From assembly GCF_004785795.1 (NCBI RefSeq), contig NZ_SRRO01000001.1:1302001-1366000 (forward strand): 64,000 nt of DNA. Direction: 5' to 3'. The DNA comes from Nocardioides eburneiflavus (lineage in GTDB: Bacteria; Actinomycetota; Actinomycetes; Propionibacteriales; Nocardioidaceae). Made by a program: the position numbers and the translations under genes. Shown here one piece after another: positions 8,731 to 16,333 of this stretch. The notes below the pieces were generated by a model. It saw only the letters and a program-made list of their open reading frames with translations, had not been told where the DNA came from and did no database searches. Numbering within the stretch: the first letter of the stretch is position 1; each line of letters opens with the position of its first letter.

Positions 8731-8832
8731 CCGGCCCCGCCGCTCCAGGACCGGCCGCCACCCGGCTCGCGGCGCTCGGCGAGCAGTGGTCACGTGCGGT
8801 CGCAGTGCGCGCGCCGTCCGAGGAGTCACCCC

Positions 8833-8861
8833 TTGACACCGTCCTGGAGTCGACCTAGGTT
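8833..8861 (+). promoter_or_regulatory. Promoter of the BenE-type transporter gene
   Basis: TTGACA (8833-8838), a 17-base spacer and TAGGTT (8856-8861) form a near-consensus sigma-A-type promoter. It predicts a transcript start near 8868, leaving a leader of about 55 bases that contains the perfect inverted repeat at 8876-8900. Confidence 0.7.
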
Positions 8862-8875
8862 TCGATGATCCAAAT

Positions 8876-8900
8876 CAGACGGTCACTTTCAGACCGTCTG
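8876..8900. promoter_or_regulatory. Perfect 9-bp inverted repeat, likely operator
   Basis: CAGACGGTC (8876-8884) and GACCGTCTG (8892-8900) are perfect inverted repeats separated by 7 bases. The repeat lies just downstream of the predicted start of the transporter transcript, a typical place for a repressor roadblock. PadR is the nearest candidate regulator. The same sequence could also fold as an RNA hairpin. Confidence 0.6.
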
Positions 8901-8922
8901 CCGTCTGTCATCGAGGTGGCCC

Positions 8923-10224
8923 ATGACCAGCCCCACCACTGGCTCCACCAGCCAGCCCACTCCTCCCAGGACCCCTGCCGACCATTCCTTGATCGAACCA
9001 GGACCCGGTTTCAAGTCAGGCCTTCGCGACCTCCGGCGCCACGTCGGTGTGGCTCCGGTGAGCGCCGGCCTGGTGGCCGCGATCTTCGGTTGCACGGGTC
9101 CCGCCCTGATCATCATCAACGGGGCCAGTGGAGCTGGGCTGTCCGACGAGCTCATCACGTCCTGGATCTTCGGCATCTACGTCTTCGGCGGACTCATCTC
9201 GCTCACCCTCGGGCTCTACTACAAGATGCCCATCACGGGCGCCTGGAGCATCCCCGGTGCGGTTCTCGTGGTCGGCGCGCTTGCAGACTTCGAGTTCAGC
9301 GAGATGGTCGGCGCCTTCTTGGTGGCGGGAGTGTTGGTACTCGCGCTGGGCCTCACCGGGCTGATCCGTCGCGTCGCCGCGTGGCTCCCGGCGCCCATCG
9401 TGATGGCGATGATCGCCGGCGCGCTGATCCGATTCGGCACGGGCGTGGTCGACGCAGGTGTCAGCACGCCGGTGATCGTGATCGCCGCCGTGGTCGGATA
9501 CCTGCTGCTCACCCGATTCGTCAGGTCCGTGCCTGGCGTGGTCGGTGCGCTGGTGCTCGGCATCGTCGCTGCGATGGTCACGGGGGCCTTCGGGTCCACC
9601 AGCGCCGACTTCGCGCTGTCGGCCCCCCAGCTCGTCGCGCCGGCGTTCGACATCAATGCCATCCTGGCTGTGGCCATCCCGCTTGCCGTGCTGGTCATCG
9701 GCGCCGAGAACGCCCAGGCCACCGGGGTGCTGATGGCTGAGAAGTACCGGCCTCCGGTCAACGCGATGACCCTGATCAGTGGCGCCGGCGGCATCCTGGC
9801 CCCGCTCTTCGGCGGCCACAACGCGAACATCGCGGGGCCGATGACTGCCATCTGCTCCTCGGAGCAGGCCGGCGAGGACGAGGACGGACGCTACGTCGCC
9901 ACGGTGGTCAACGGCATCCTGTTCGCGCTCTTCGGCGTCTTCGCCGGTGTCGCGGTCGCTCTCGTGTCGGCCCTGCCCCCGACGTTGATCGCCGCTGTGG
10001 CCGGGTTGGCGATGATCGGAGTACTGATCTCGGCGTTCCGCGGCGCCTTCGGTGTCACCGGGTTCCAGACGGGTGCGTTCGCCGCGCTCGTGATCGCGAT
10101 GAGCGGCGTCACCATCCTCAACATCTCCGCTCCGTTCTGGGCACTGCTCGGCGGAGTCCTGGTGTCCCTCGCCGTCGAGTCCAAGGACTTCAAGGTAGGC
10201 GCCGACCACCGTTCCGAAGGTTGA
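8923..10224 (+). CDS. BenE-family benzoate/H+ symporter-like transporter
   Basis: A 433-residue polytopic membrane protein with roughly 11-12 hydrophobic segments after a 50-residue polar, Pro/Thr-rich N-terminus. Segments such as GLVAAIFGCTGPALIIING, WSIPGAVLVVGAL and GGHNANIAGPMTAICSS match the BenE (benzoate:proton symporter) family. ATG 8923 follows GAGGTGG. It probably imports the aromatic or related acid that the adjacent CoA ligase activates. It has its own promoter and inverted-repeat operator, and PadR is encoded just upstream on the same strand. The solute is inferred from family and context. Confidence 0.8.
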   Translation: MTSPTTGSTSQPTPPRTPADHSLIEPGPGFKSGLRDLRRHVGVAPVSAGLVAAIFGCTGPALIIINGASGAGLSDELITSWIFGIYVFGGLISLTLGLYYKMPITGAWSIPGAVLVVGALADFEFSEMVGAFLVAGVLVLALGLTGLIRRVAAWLPAPIVMAMIAGALIRFGTGVVDAGVSTPVIVIAAVVGYLLLTRFVRSVPGVVGALVLGIVAAMVTGAFGSTSADFALSAPQLVAPAFDINAILAVAIPLAVLVIGAENAQATGVLMAEKYRPPVNAMTLISGAGGILAPLFGGHNANIAGPMTAICSSEQAGEDEDGRYVATVVNGILFALFGVFAGVAVALVSALPPTLIAAVAGLAMIGVLISAFRGAFGVTGFQTGAFAALVIAMSGVTILNISAPFWALLGGVLVSLAVESKDFKVGADHRSEG

Positions 10225-10292
10225 ACCGAGGCGCACACGGAAGCGACGGAGGCGCTCCGGGGGACGTCGCACCGTTGAGCTCGTGCTGACCC

Positions 10293-10317
10293 CTGATGAG
10301 TGGGACTCACTCGTCAG
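10293..10317. terminator. Hairpin between convergent transporter and hydrolase genes
   Basis: CTGATGAGTG and CACTCGTCAG pair over 10 bases with one mismatch and a 5-base loop. The hairpin sits between the stops of two convergent genes (10224 and 10368), so it could serve both. There is no U-tract. Confidence 0.6.
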
Positions 10318-10367
10318 CCTCGTCCGGCGGGACGCCCCGCAGCGGCGACTCGCGAGCTGCCCCCGTC

Positions 10368-12008
10368 CTAGGTCCGCCGTGAGCAGGGCAGGTGCACTCG
10401 CGAGAACCCGCCGTCGCCGTGGCAGATCTTCCTCGTCGACGGCGCCAGGTCCGTGCTGGTCGCCGGATCCTGGTCCGTGCCCAGGTTCCTGGCGTACCGC
10501 GGGTGCGCTCCACCGGAGACCTGCAGGCGGAGGCGGTTGCCGGGGGTGAAGCGATGCGCCACGGCGTCGAGCCGGAGGGTGATGGTCCCGTTCGCATCGT
10601 CCGGCCCCAGCCTCACGAACCCGTCGCTCACGTTGACGGACCGGCCGTCCTGCTCCACCTCGCACACGCGCACGAAGAGGTCGGCGTACGGGTTGTCGGT
10701 CTCGTGGACGACCTCGACCACTGGACTCCCGACCACTTCCAGGGGTTCGGTCAGCGGTGGGCTGGTGAACGTCGCCACGTCCGGCCGTCCCTCGAGCCTC
10801 CGGTTGTCGCGGCGACCGCCGATCGCCGGGTTGATCACCTGGCCGCCGACCGCCGGGGTGGGATCGGAAGGGTCGTACGTGAACGTCGTCGGACCGGCAG
10901 AGGAGGGCGGCGCGGTGACGCCCAGACCACCGCCTGGCTGGAGGTGGAACACCCGTTCGCCGGTCGGCGGCGGCCAGGCCTCCAGGTTGCGCCACTCCCG
11001 GGCGCCGGTCACGAAGATCCGCACCGGGCTCGGTCGTGCCGGCCCACCGGCCCCGGCGAGGTGCACGGCGAGCCAGTCCAGTGCTTCGGCCATGATGATG
11101 GCGCCGCCCTTGGTGGCCGTCTCGACGTGGGTCCACGGTCCGATGGTGAGTCCCACCTCGACGTCGCGCTCCCGCAGCCGGTCGTACTCCTCGAGCATCT
11201 GGGTGGGGAACCGGTCCTGCCACCCTGCCTGGAGCAGGACCGGCACGGTGACCCGCTCGAGCGCCAGGCCCAGGCGCAGGTCGCGCCACACAGGACTCTC
11301 GGCGTCGGACGCCAGGAGCCAGTCGGCGTACGGCATGCGGCTGCCGGCGAAGACGGTGTCCTGCGCGTTGACGAGGGGGAGGTCCTCGTACGCCGGCCTC
11401 AGCCGGCGGCTCGACGTCGCCGCGCGTGCGACCTGCCTGATCGCTCCGTCCTCCAGGTGACCCAGGGCGTCCATGAGGCCCACGACCTCCTCGAGGGAGA
11501 AGGCCCCGGTGCCGTGCGCCCCCCGGTGGGCGTCGTGCCCGGAGATGGCGACCACCGCAGCCACCAGCTCCGGGGGAGGGTCCGCCATCACCGCCCATGC
11601 CGCGTGCCCCAGGTAGGACGCTCCCCAGAGCGCGAAGCGGCCGTCGAGCCAGGGTTGTCGACGCAGCCAGGCGACCGCGTCGGCGCCGTCGGCCCTCTCC
11701 TGGCCGAACGGGTCGAGCTCCCCTCCGGAGCCGGACGTCCCGCGGCAGCCCTGGTTCACGACCCGGTAGCCGTGGCCGGCGAAGAACCCGGCTGTGAGCT
11801 GCGCGATGGGCCCGTCGAGGCCGTACGGCGTGCGCAGGAGCACCGTGCCCGACGACCCGCTGAGCGGTGAGTACACGTGGGTCAGGAGCTGCACGCCGTC
11901 ACGCATGGGGACACGCGCGCGGCTCACCGTGTAGGCGTGACGGCCCGGAGGCAGCCGCAGGACGCGCGCGAGGACGGCTCTGTGCGGGTGCCGCAACCGG
12001 GACTTCAC
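10368..12008 (-). CDS. CocE/NonD-family serine hydrolase
   Basis: About 546 residues from GTG 12008. The alpha/beta-hydrolase domain has the nucleophile motif FALWGASYLGHAAW (S131), the acid in AGWQDRFPTQ (D265) and the histidine in IGPWTHVE (H294). A C-terminal jelly-roll domain (from about residue 330) is typical of X-Pro dipeptidyl peptidase S15/CocE proteins. These cleave esters or amides; cocaine esterase and glutaryl acylases are members. The frame remains open upstream with an alternative ATG at 12125, but the family normally begins near YTVSRARVPMRDGVQ as here. No signal peptide is seen. It stands alone and the substrate is unknown. Confidence 0.85.
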   Translation of the reverse strand: MKSRLRHPHRAVLARVLRLPPGRHAYTVSRARVPMRDGVQLLTHVYSPLSGSSGTVLLRTPYGLDGPIAQLTAGFFAGHGYRVVNQGCRGTSGSGGELDPFGQERADGADAVAWLRRQPWLDGRFALWGASYLGHAAWAVMADPPPELVAAVVAISGHDAHRGAHGTGAFSLEEVVGLMDALGHLEDGAIRQVARAATSSRRLRPAYEDLPLVNAQDTVFAGSRMPYADWLLASDAESPVWRDLRLGLALERVTVPVLLQAGWQDRFPTQMLEEYDRLRERDVEVGLTIGPWTHVETATKGGAIIMAEALDWLAVHLAGAGGPARPSPVRIFVTGAREWRNLEAWPPPTGERVFHLQPGGGLGVTAPPSSAGPTTFTYDPSDPTPAVGGQVINPAIGGRRDNRRLEGRPDVATFTSPPLTEPLEVVGSPVVEVVHETDNPYADLFVRVCEVEQDGRSVNVSDGFVRLGPDDANGTITLRLDAVAHRFTPGNRLRLQVSGGAHPRYARNLGTDQDPATSTDLAPSTRKICHGDGGFSRVHLPCSRRT

Positions 12009-12210
12009 GCAGTGTCCCGGGGGACTGGCATCACCACGTCCATGACGACTCCGGTTGGCGGGTAGGACCTCGATGCGAGCGTACTGCGACCGCCGCCGGC
12101 CGACCGTGGGGACTGCTGTCGACATCGCGCCCCCACCGGGGCCGAGGCTCTGAACCGTTCGAGCGCTGGCACGCGGATGTCGTCTCAACTGCTCTGGCTC
12201 TGAACGCAGA

Positions 12211-12246
12211 AGCGGCCCCGCGCCTGCCAAGGACGACGGGGCCGCT
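12211..12246 (-). terminator. Strong intrinsic-type terminator hairpin
   Basis: AGCGGCCCCG (12211-12220) and CGGGGCCGCT (12237-12246) pair perfectly over 10 bases around a 16-base loop. It lies 20 bases after the stop of the DUF4190/DUF4352-like gene on the minus strand and just before the hydrolase gene. Confidence 0.75.
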
Positions 12247-12265
12247 GCCGCTGGAGCCAGGTGCG

Positions 12266-13090
12266 CTACTTCACTGCGACGAAGGTGTCGTCGCTCAGCA
12301 TGCCGGGCGACACGGCGAGTACGCCGTCCTGCCAGTTGGCCGGAACCTCGAGGAGCTGGTCGCCCTTGATCGACGCACCGTTGTAGACGGTCTTGAGCGA
12401 GTCGAACTCGTTCTCGGCAATGAACATCGTCGAGCCGCTGGTGGAGTCGATCGTGGTGCCGTCCGGGCTGACGAAGTTCACGGTCGCCCACGCGGTCGAG
12501 CCCTGCTCGTCGTTGCCGGTGTAGGTGGCGGTCATGTTGATCGACAGCAGGACTGATCCGGCCGCCGCCTTGGAGCCGAGGGAGTCGACCGCGACGGTCT
12601 TGACGGAGTTGATGGCCACCGTCCAGTCGTCGCCGGTGATCTCCGAGCCGAGGGGCGCGGGGTTGTCGCGCGTCGTGCCGAGCTCGGCGTCCGAGGCCCC
12701 GTCCTCGTTCGAGGCGGCCTCGTCGCCCGACTTCGGCGCCTTGACGGACGTCTTGGTGGTCTCGTCGATGGCCTCGTCAACCGCGCTGACGAACAGTGCG
12801 TTGATGAGGACGGCGAAGATGACCGCGAGGGCACCGAGCACGATGCCAGCGATGGCCAGGCCCTTGCCCGCGTTCGCCTTCTTCGACTTGGCGAGTCCGA
12901 CACCGGCAAGGACGACGCCGAGGACGCCCAGGATGATGCCGAGGATGTTGAGGAATGGAATCCACGAGCCCAGCAGGCCCAAGAGGCCCAGCACGAAGCC
13001 CGCAGTCGCGAGTCCATTGCTGCCCTTCACCGGCGCTGGCGGCTGGTAGCCGGGGTTCGGAGCATACGTCGGTTGATCGGTCTGAGACAT
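12266..13090 (-). CDS. DUF4190/DUF4352-like membrane-anchored protein
   Basis: A 274-residue protein beginning MSQTDQPTYAPNPGYQ, chosen because GGGGGAACC precedes ATG 13090 and the upstream extension is not protein-like. A Pro/Tyr-rich N-terminus leads into two hydrophobic segments (GLATAGFVLGLLGLLG and ILGIILGVLGVVLAGVG) and a third near GLAIAGIVLGALAVIFAVL, the DUF4190 pattern. An acidic linker follows (APKSGDEAASNEDGAS), then an exported Ig-like DUF4352-type domain (ITGDDWTVAINSVKTV...). The C-terminal domain is predicted to be outside the cell. The biochemical role is unknown. A strong terminator follows the gene. Confidence 0.75.
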   Translation of the reverse strand: MSQTDQPTYAPNPGYQPPAPVKGSNGLATAGFVLGLLGLLGSWIPFLNILGIILGVLGVVLAGVGLAKSKKANAGKGLAIAGIVLGALAVIFAVLINALFVSAVDEAIDETTKTSVKAPKSGDEAASNEDGASDAELGTTRDNPAPLGSEITGDDWTVAINSVKTVAVDSLGSKAAAGSVLLSINMTATYTGNDEQGSTAWATVNFVSPDGTTIDSTSGSTMFIAENEFDSLKTVYNGASIKGDQLLEVPANWQDGVLAVSPGMLSDDTFVAVK

Positions 13091-13357
13091 GGTTCCCCCA
13101 TGAGCTGTGTTCGGGTCGCCCCGACACGTCTTCGTACGGGGATTGCTCGTTGCACGAGACCCCACGATCGTAAAATCTTGCTGCGGTCCCCGCTGGCGAA
13201 CGGGTAAAGCCGTTGAGGGCCGCCGCGCCTCTCTCGCGGGCCAGGCGCCATGGTGTGACGCGAGTCTCGCGGGCCAGCTCTGCTGGCCGGCCCGCCGCCC
13301 GAGCGGCCCGAGGACGCGCTCGTCGCGGCGTGTCTGCTCCAAGCCGGTGCTGACGAG

Positions 13358-14245
13358 TCACCGGCGGAGCGTCGCCTCGCTGTCGATGCCGCTGAGCTTC
13401 GCCGGGTTGCGGATGGCGTAGATCCGGGAGATGCGGCCGGCCTCGACGACGAGGCTGATGGCGGTGTCGTAGCCGTCGGCGACGTCGACGATCTTGGCGC
13501 CGGGCGAGCCGTTGAGGGTGACGGGGACGATGCGGGCGCCGGCGCCGAACTTCTCGAAGGTGCGGAGCAGGTTGGCGACCTTCTTCGCGCCGACGACGGG
13601 GTGGAGGGTCGCCTGCGCGACGCCGCCGCCGTCGGCGACGAGCACGACGTCGGGGGCGAGGGCGTCGAGGAGTCCCTGGAGATCGCCCTGGGTGACGGCG
13701 GCGAGGAAGCGCTCGACGACCTGCTGCTGCTCGCTTCGCTGGACCTCCACTCGCGGCCGACGAGCGGCGACGTGCTCGCGGGCACGGTGACCGATCTGGC
13801 GTACGGCGGGCACGGACTTGTCGACCGCCTCCGCGATCTCGGCGTACGGCAGGTCGAAGACCTCGCGCAGCACGAACACTGCCCGCTCGACCGGCGTCAG
13901 CGTCTCCAGCACGGTGAGCATCGCGAGCGACACGCTCTCCGCCAGCGCGACGTCGTCGGCCACGTCCGGCGCTGTCAGCAGCGGCTCGGGCAGCCACTCG
14001 CCGACGTACTGCTCGCGCCGTCGCGCGCTGGCACGGAGCTGGTCGAGCGCCTTGCGGGTGACCATCCGCACCAGGAACGCGCGAGGGTCGCGGACCTCCC
14101 CGCGCGCGTCGGCGCCGATCCCGTCCCAGCGGATCCACGTCTCCTGCACGACGTCCTCCGCCTCGGCGGCCGAGCCGAGCATCTCGTAGGCGACGGTGAA
14201 GAGCAGTCCGCGGTGCGCGACGAACGGGTCCTCGATCACGGTCAC
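13358..14245 (-). CDS. sigJ: ECF41-family sigma factor (SigJ-like)
   Basis: A 295-residue extracytoplasmic-function sigma factor with a fused regulatory tail. Region 2 (HRGLLFTVAYEMLGSAAEAEDVVQ) and region 4 (LTPVERAVFVLREVFDLPYAEI) are clear. ECF41 landmarks are WLPEPL in the linker, DGGG in VLVADGGGVAQA and the NGSPG element of the C-terminal SnoaL-like domain, which modulates activity in place of an anti-sigma factor. GTG 14245 overlaps the stop of the carboxymuconolactone decarboxylase-like gene (GTGA), so both are co-transcribed from the ECF41-type promoter at 14872-14898, giving autoregulation. The gene symbol is by family resemblance. Confidence 0.88.
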   Translation of the reverse strand: MTVIEDPFVAHRGLLFTVAYEMLGSAAEAEDVVQETWIRWDGIGADARGEVRDPRAFLVRMVTRKALDQLRASARRREQYVGEWLPEPLLTAPDVADDVALAESVSLAMLTVLETLTPVERAVFVLREVFDLPYAEIAEAVDKSVPAVRQIGHRAREHVAARRPRVEVQRSEQQQVVERFLAAVTQGDLQGLLDALAPDVVLVADGGGVAQATLHPVVGAKKVANLLRTFEKFGAGARIVPVTLNGSPGAKIVDVADGYDTAISLVVEAGRISRIYAIRNPAKLSGIDSEATLRR

Positions 14246-14838
14246 GACCCTACGGCGGCCGACGGCGTGGTCGGCTGGGCCAGGGGCTTCAGGCCGCACG
14301 CGTCGGCGAAGCCGTCGGACTCGATGCCGAGCGCGACGTTGCTGCGGGTGGTGAAGTTGGCGAACGCGACGACCGCGGTGAGCTCGAGCACCCCGGCCTC
14401 ACCGAGCTGTGACCGCAGCGACTCGACGAGCTCGTCGGTCACCGACGGCTCGGTCTCGGTCATCGCCTCGGCGTACTCGAGCACGTCGCGCTCCAGCGGC
14501 GAGAACACCTCCGACTCGCGCCAGCGCGGCACCTCGCGGGCCTTGTCCATGTCGAGGTCCCTGTTGTGCGCCTCGAAGTAGTTGAAGTCGAGGCACCAGG
14601 TGCAGCCGACGCGCGAGGCGACGGCCATGTGGGCGAACGACTTGAGCTGCTCGTCGCACCTGTCCCACTTCTTGACCTTGGTGCCGACCGAAGCCATGTC
14701 CATCAGCACCTGCTGGTGGTGCCAGTAGACGCCGATCGACGTGGGCACCGTGCCCAGCGTCCTGCGGGCGAAGCGCTTGATGAGCCAGCCCTTGAAGCCG
14801 GTGATCTCGGCAGCGGGGATGCGGGCCGTTCCAGACAT
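14242..14838 (-). CDS. Carboxymuconolactone decarboxylase/AhpD-like protein
   Basis: A 198-residue protein beginning MSGTARIPAAEI. ATG 14838 is preceded by GAGGAGG. The AhpD/CMD-fold active-site pair is VGCTWCLDFN (CxxC around residue 82), with helices typical of the family on both sides. The usual histidine after CxxC is not obvious, so peroxidase activity is uncertain. Members encoded beside ECF41 sigma factors form the COE group (carboxymuconolactone decarboxylase, oxidoreductase, epimerase) and are the main ECF41 targets. The gene lies directly behind an ECF41-type promoter and overlaps the sigma-factor gene by 4 bases, so it is very probably the target and partner of that sigma factor. 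Confidence 0.85.
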   Translation of the reverse strand: MSGTARIPAAEITGFKGWLIKRFARRTLGTVPTSIGVYWHHQQVLMDMASVGTKVKKWDRCDEQLKSFAHMAVASRVGCTWCLDFNYFEAHNRDLDMDKAREVPRWRESEVFSPLERDVLEYAEAMTETEPSVTDELVESLRSQLGEAGVLELTAVVAFANFTTRSNVALGIESDGFADACGLKPLAQPTTPSAAVGS

Positions 14839-14871
14839 GTCGTCCTCCTCGTGTGACGGGTAGGACATGAA

Positions 14872-14898
14872 GACGCCGGCCGACCCCGATGTGTGACA
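14872..14898 (-). promoter_or_regulatory. ECF41-type promoter (TGTCACA-N16-CGTC)
   Basis: On the minus strand TGTCACA (14898-14892) is followed after exactly 16 bases by CGTC (14875-14872), the signature known for ECF41 sigma factors. Transcription would begin near 14865, about 27 bases before the ATG of the carboxymuconolactone decarboxylase-like gene. The overlapping sigma-factor gene would then be in the same autoregulated transcript. Confidence 0.85.
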
Positions 14899-14968
14899 CC
14901 CCGGCTGCGCCGGGTCGCTGCTCGTCTCGCTGGCCCTCACTGTGATCCTGCTGTTGATCTTCGTCTTC

Positions 14969-14974
14969 TAGGGT
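14969..14974 (+). promoter_or_regulatory. -10 box of leaderless GAF-ANTAR transcript
   Basis: TAGGGT ends six bases before ATG 14981, so the transcript would begin at or next to the start codon. Confidence 0.6.
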
Positions 14975-14980
14975 GTGGCG

Positions 14981-15664
14981 ATGAGTGAGGACCGCATCGT
15001 CGAGGCATCCCGACGCCTGTCCGCCGCCCTTCGGCCCGGCGACCTGGACCAGACGCTCGCCAACATCACCGCGGCCGCTGTCGAGGTCCTGCCGGACGTA
15101 CGGTCGAGCAGCCTGACCATCAAGCACTCCGACGGCCGGCTGGAGACGGTGGCCCCGACCGACGGCACCCTGCGGAAGGTCGACGCGGCGCAGTACGAGC
15201 TGCAGGAGGGACCCTGCTACGAGGCCGCGATCGACACCGTCCACGTCGTGTCGCCGCACCTCGCGGCCGATGACCGCTTCCCCCGGTACGCGCCCGTGGC
15301 CCTGCGGGCAGGGATCAAGGCGCAGGCCGGCATCCGCCTCTTCGACGCACCCGACTCGAGCGGCGCCCTGAACCTCTACTCCGACAAGGTCGGTGCCTTC
15401 GAGGACCTCGGGATGCTCGCCGACCTCTTCGCGCACCAGTCCGCCGTCGCGCTCGACTACGCCCGCAGGGTCGACCAGCTCGAGGAGGCGGTCGTCAACC
15501 GTCAGCTGATCGGTCAGGCGGTCGGGATGGTGATGGAGCGCTTCCAGGTCGACGACGCCCGCGCCTTCGGCTTCCTGACCCGCCTGTCGAACCAGGAGAA
15601 CATCAAGCTGCGCCACGTCGCAGAGCGGCTCCTCGCCACGGCACGCGACACTCCAGAGGAGTGA
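14981..15664 (+). CDS. GAF-ANTAR domain transcription antitermination regulator
   Basis: A 227-residue protein. Residues 15-160 form a GAF sensor domain (LQEGPCYEAAIDTVHVVSPH and GALNLYSDKVGAF are typical). Residues 170-222 form an ANTAR RNA-binding domain (NRQLIGQAVGMVMERFQVD... FGFLTRLSNQENIKLRHVAERLL). Such proteins bind paired hairpins in nascent RNA and prevent termination. The GAF part would sense a small ligand or redox state. ATG 14981 is preferred over GTG 14975 because a TAGGGT box sits six bases before it, making the transcript leaderless. It is divergent from the ECF41 operon and convergent with the XRE-cupin gene. Targets are unknown. Confidence 0.85.
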   Translation: MSEDRIVEASRRLSAALRPGDLDQTLANITAAAVEVLPDVRSSSLTIKHSDGRLETVAPTDGTLRKVDAAQYELQEGPCYEAAIDTVHVVSPHLAADDRFPRYAPVALRAGIKAQAGIRLFDAPDSSGALNLYSDKVGAFEDLGMLADLFAHQSAVALDYARRVDQLEEAVVNRQLIGQAVGMVMERFQVDDARAFGFLTRLSNQENIKLRHVAERLLATARDTPEE

Positions 15665-15677
15665 CCAGCCCATCGGA

Positions 15678-15701
15678 CCGGGACTGCCCCTAGGGTCCCG
15701 G
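15678..15701. terminator. Bidirectional hairpin between convergent genes
   Basis: CCGGGAC and GTCCCGG pair perfectly around a 10-base loop. The hairpin lies after the GAF-ANTAR stop and overlaps the stop codon of the XRE-cupin gene from the other side. Confidence 0.55.
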
Positions 15702-16262
15702 GCGGGTGATGAGCAGGGTTCCCCGTACGTCGCTCCCGCTGAGGCGCTGGTAGACGTGCTCCTGGCCGGCGTCGAACGAGATGTAGTCCCCTGCGGACAG
15801 CTCGACTGCCTCGGCCGTCGGTCCCACGCGGACCCGGCCCGAGTGGAGGTGCAGGTGCTCCTGCGTGCCCCGAGGGTGCGCCGCCGACACCTGGGCCGTC
15901 GTGCCGTGCAGGCGGACGTCGTAGATCTCCAGCGAGGCTCGCGCACTGGTGACCGTCTCGAGCAACCAGGCCTCCACCGCGTCGCCGACGACGTGGGGCC
16001 CCTCCTCCGAACGGACGACGCGCGGCGCTCCGGCTCCACGCGGCGTCGCGATGAGATCGGCCAGCGGCGCGTCGAGCGCGTTGGCGAGCGCGTAGAGGGT
16101 CTCGAGCGTGGGGTTGCCGCCACTCGCCTCGATCTGGGCGAGGGTCGCACGCGCCACCCCGGCGCGTCGGGACAGCTCGACCGTCGAGAGTCCGCGCTGG
16201 AGCCTGAGGCTGCGCACGGAGGACGCCAGCGCCTGCATCTGCGCATTCATGTTGACCATCAT
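15690..16262 (-). CDS. XRE-cupin transcriptional regulator
   Basis: About 190 residues. The N-terminal helix-turn-helix of the XRE family is LRLQRGLSTVELSRRAGVAR then ATLAQIEASGGNPTLETL. A C-terminal cupin sensor domain (residues 105-190) reads HLHSGRVRVGP and GDYISFDAGQEHVYQ, where the histidines could bind metal or a small ligand. ATGs at 16262, 16259 and 16250 are all possible starts. Regulators of this architecture usually control the gene encoded beside them, here a divergent aminotransferase. Its probable operator overlaps the aminotransferase -10 box (16273-16292). Confidence 0.85.
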   Translation of the reverse strand: MMVNMNAQMQALASSVRSLRLQRGLSTVELSRRAGVARATLAQIEASGGNPTLETLYALANALDAPLADLIATPRGAGAPRVVRSEEGPHVVGDAVEAWLLETVTSARASLEIYDVRLHGTTAQVSAAHPRGTQEHLHLHSGRVRVGPTAEAVELSAGDYISFDAGQEHVYQRLSGSDVRGTLLITRPGP

Positions 16263-16292
16263 GCCAGTCGTTCTGTCTAATGGAATGGACAG
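16252..16292 (+). promoter_or_regulatory. Aminotransferase promoter with overlapping operator
   Basis: TTGACC (16252-16257), an 18-base spacer and TCTAAT (16276-16281) make a good promoter for the aminotransferase gene. CTGTC (16273-16277) and GACAG (16288-16292) form an inverted repeat that covers the -10 box and the expected start, suggesting repression by the divergent XRE-cupin protein. Confidence 0.65.
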
Positions 16293-16333
16293 CGGCTGTC
16301 GGGAGGGCACGCGACAGCGGCAAGGAGGTCGCC

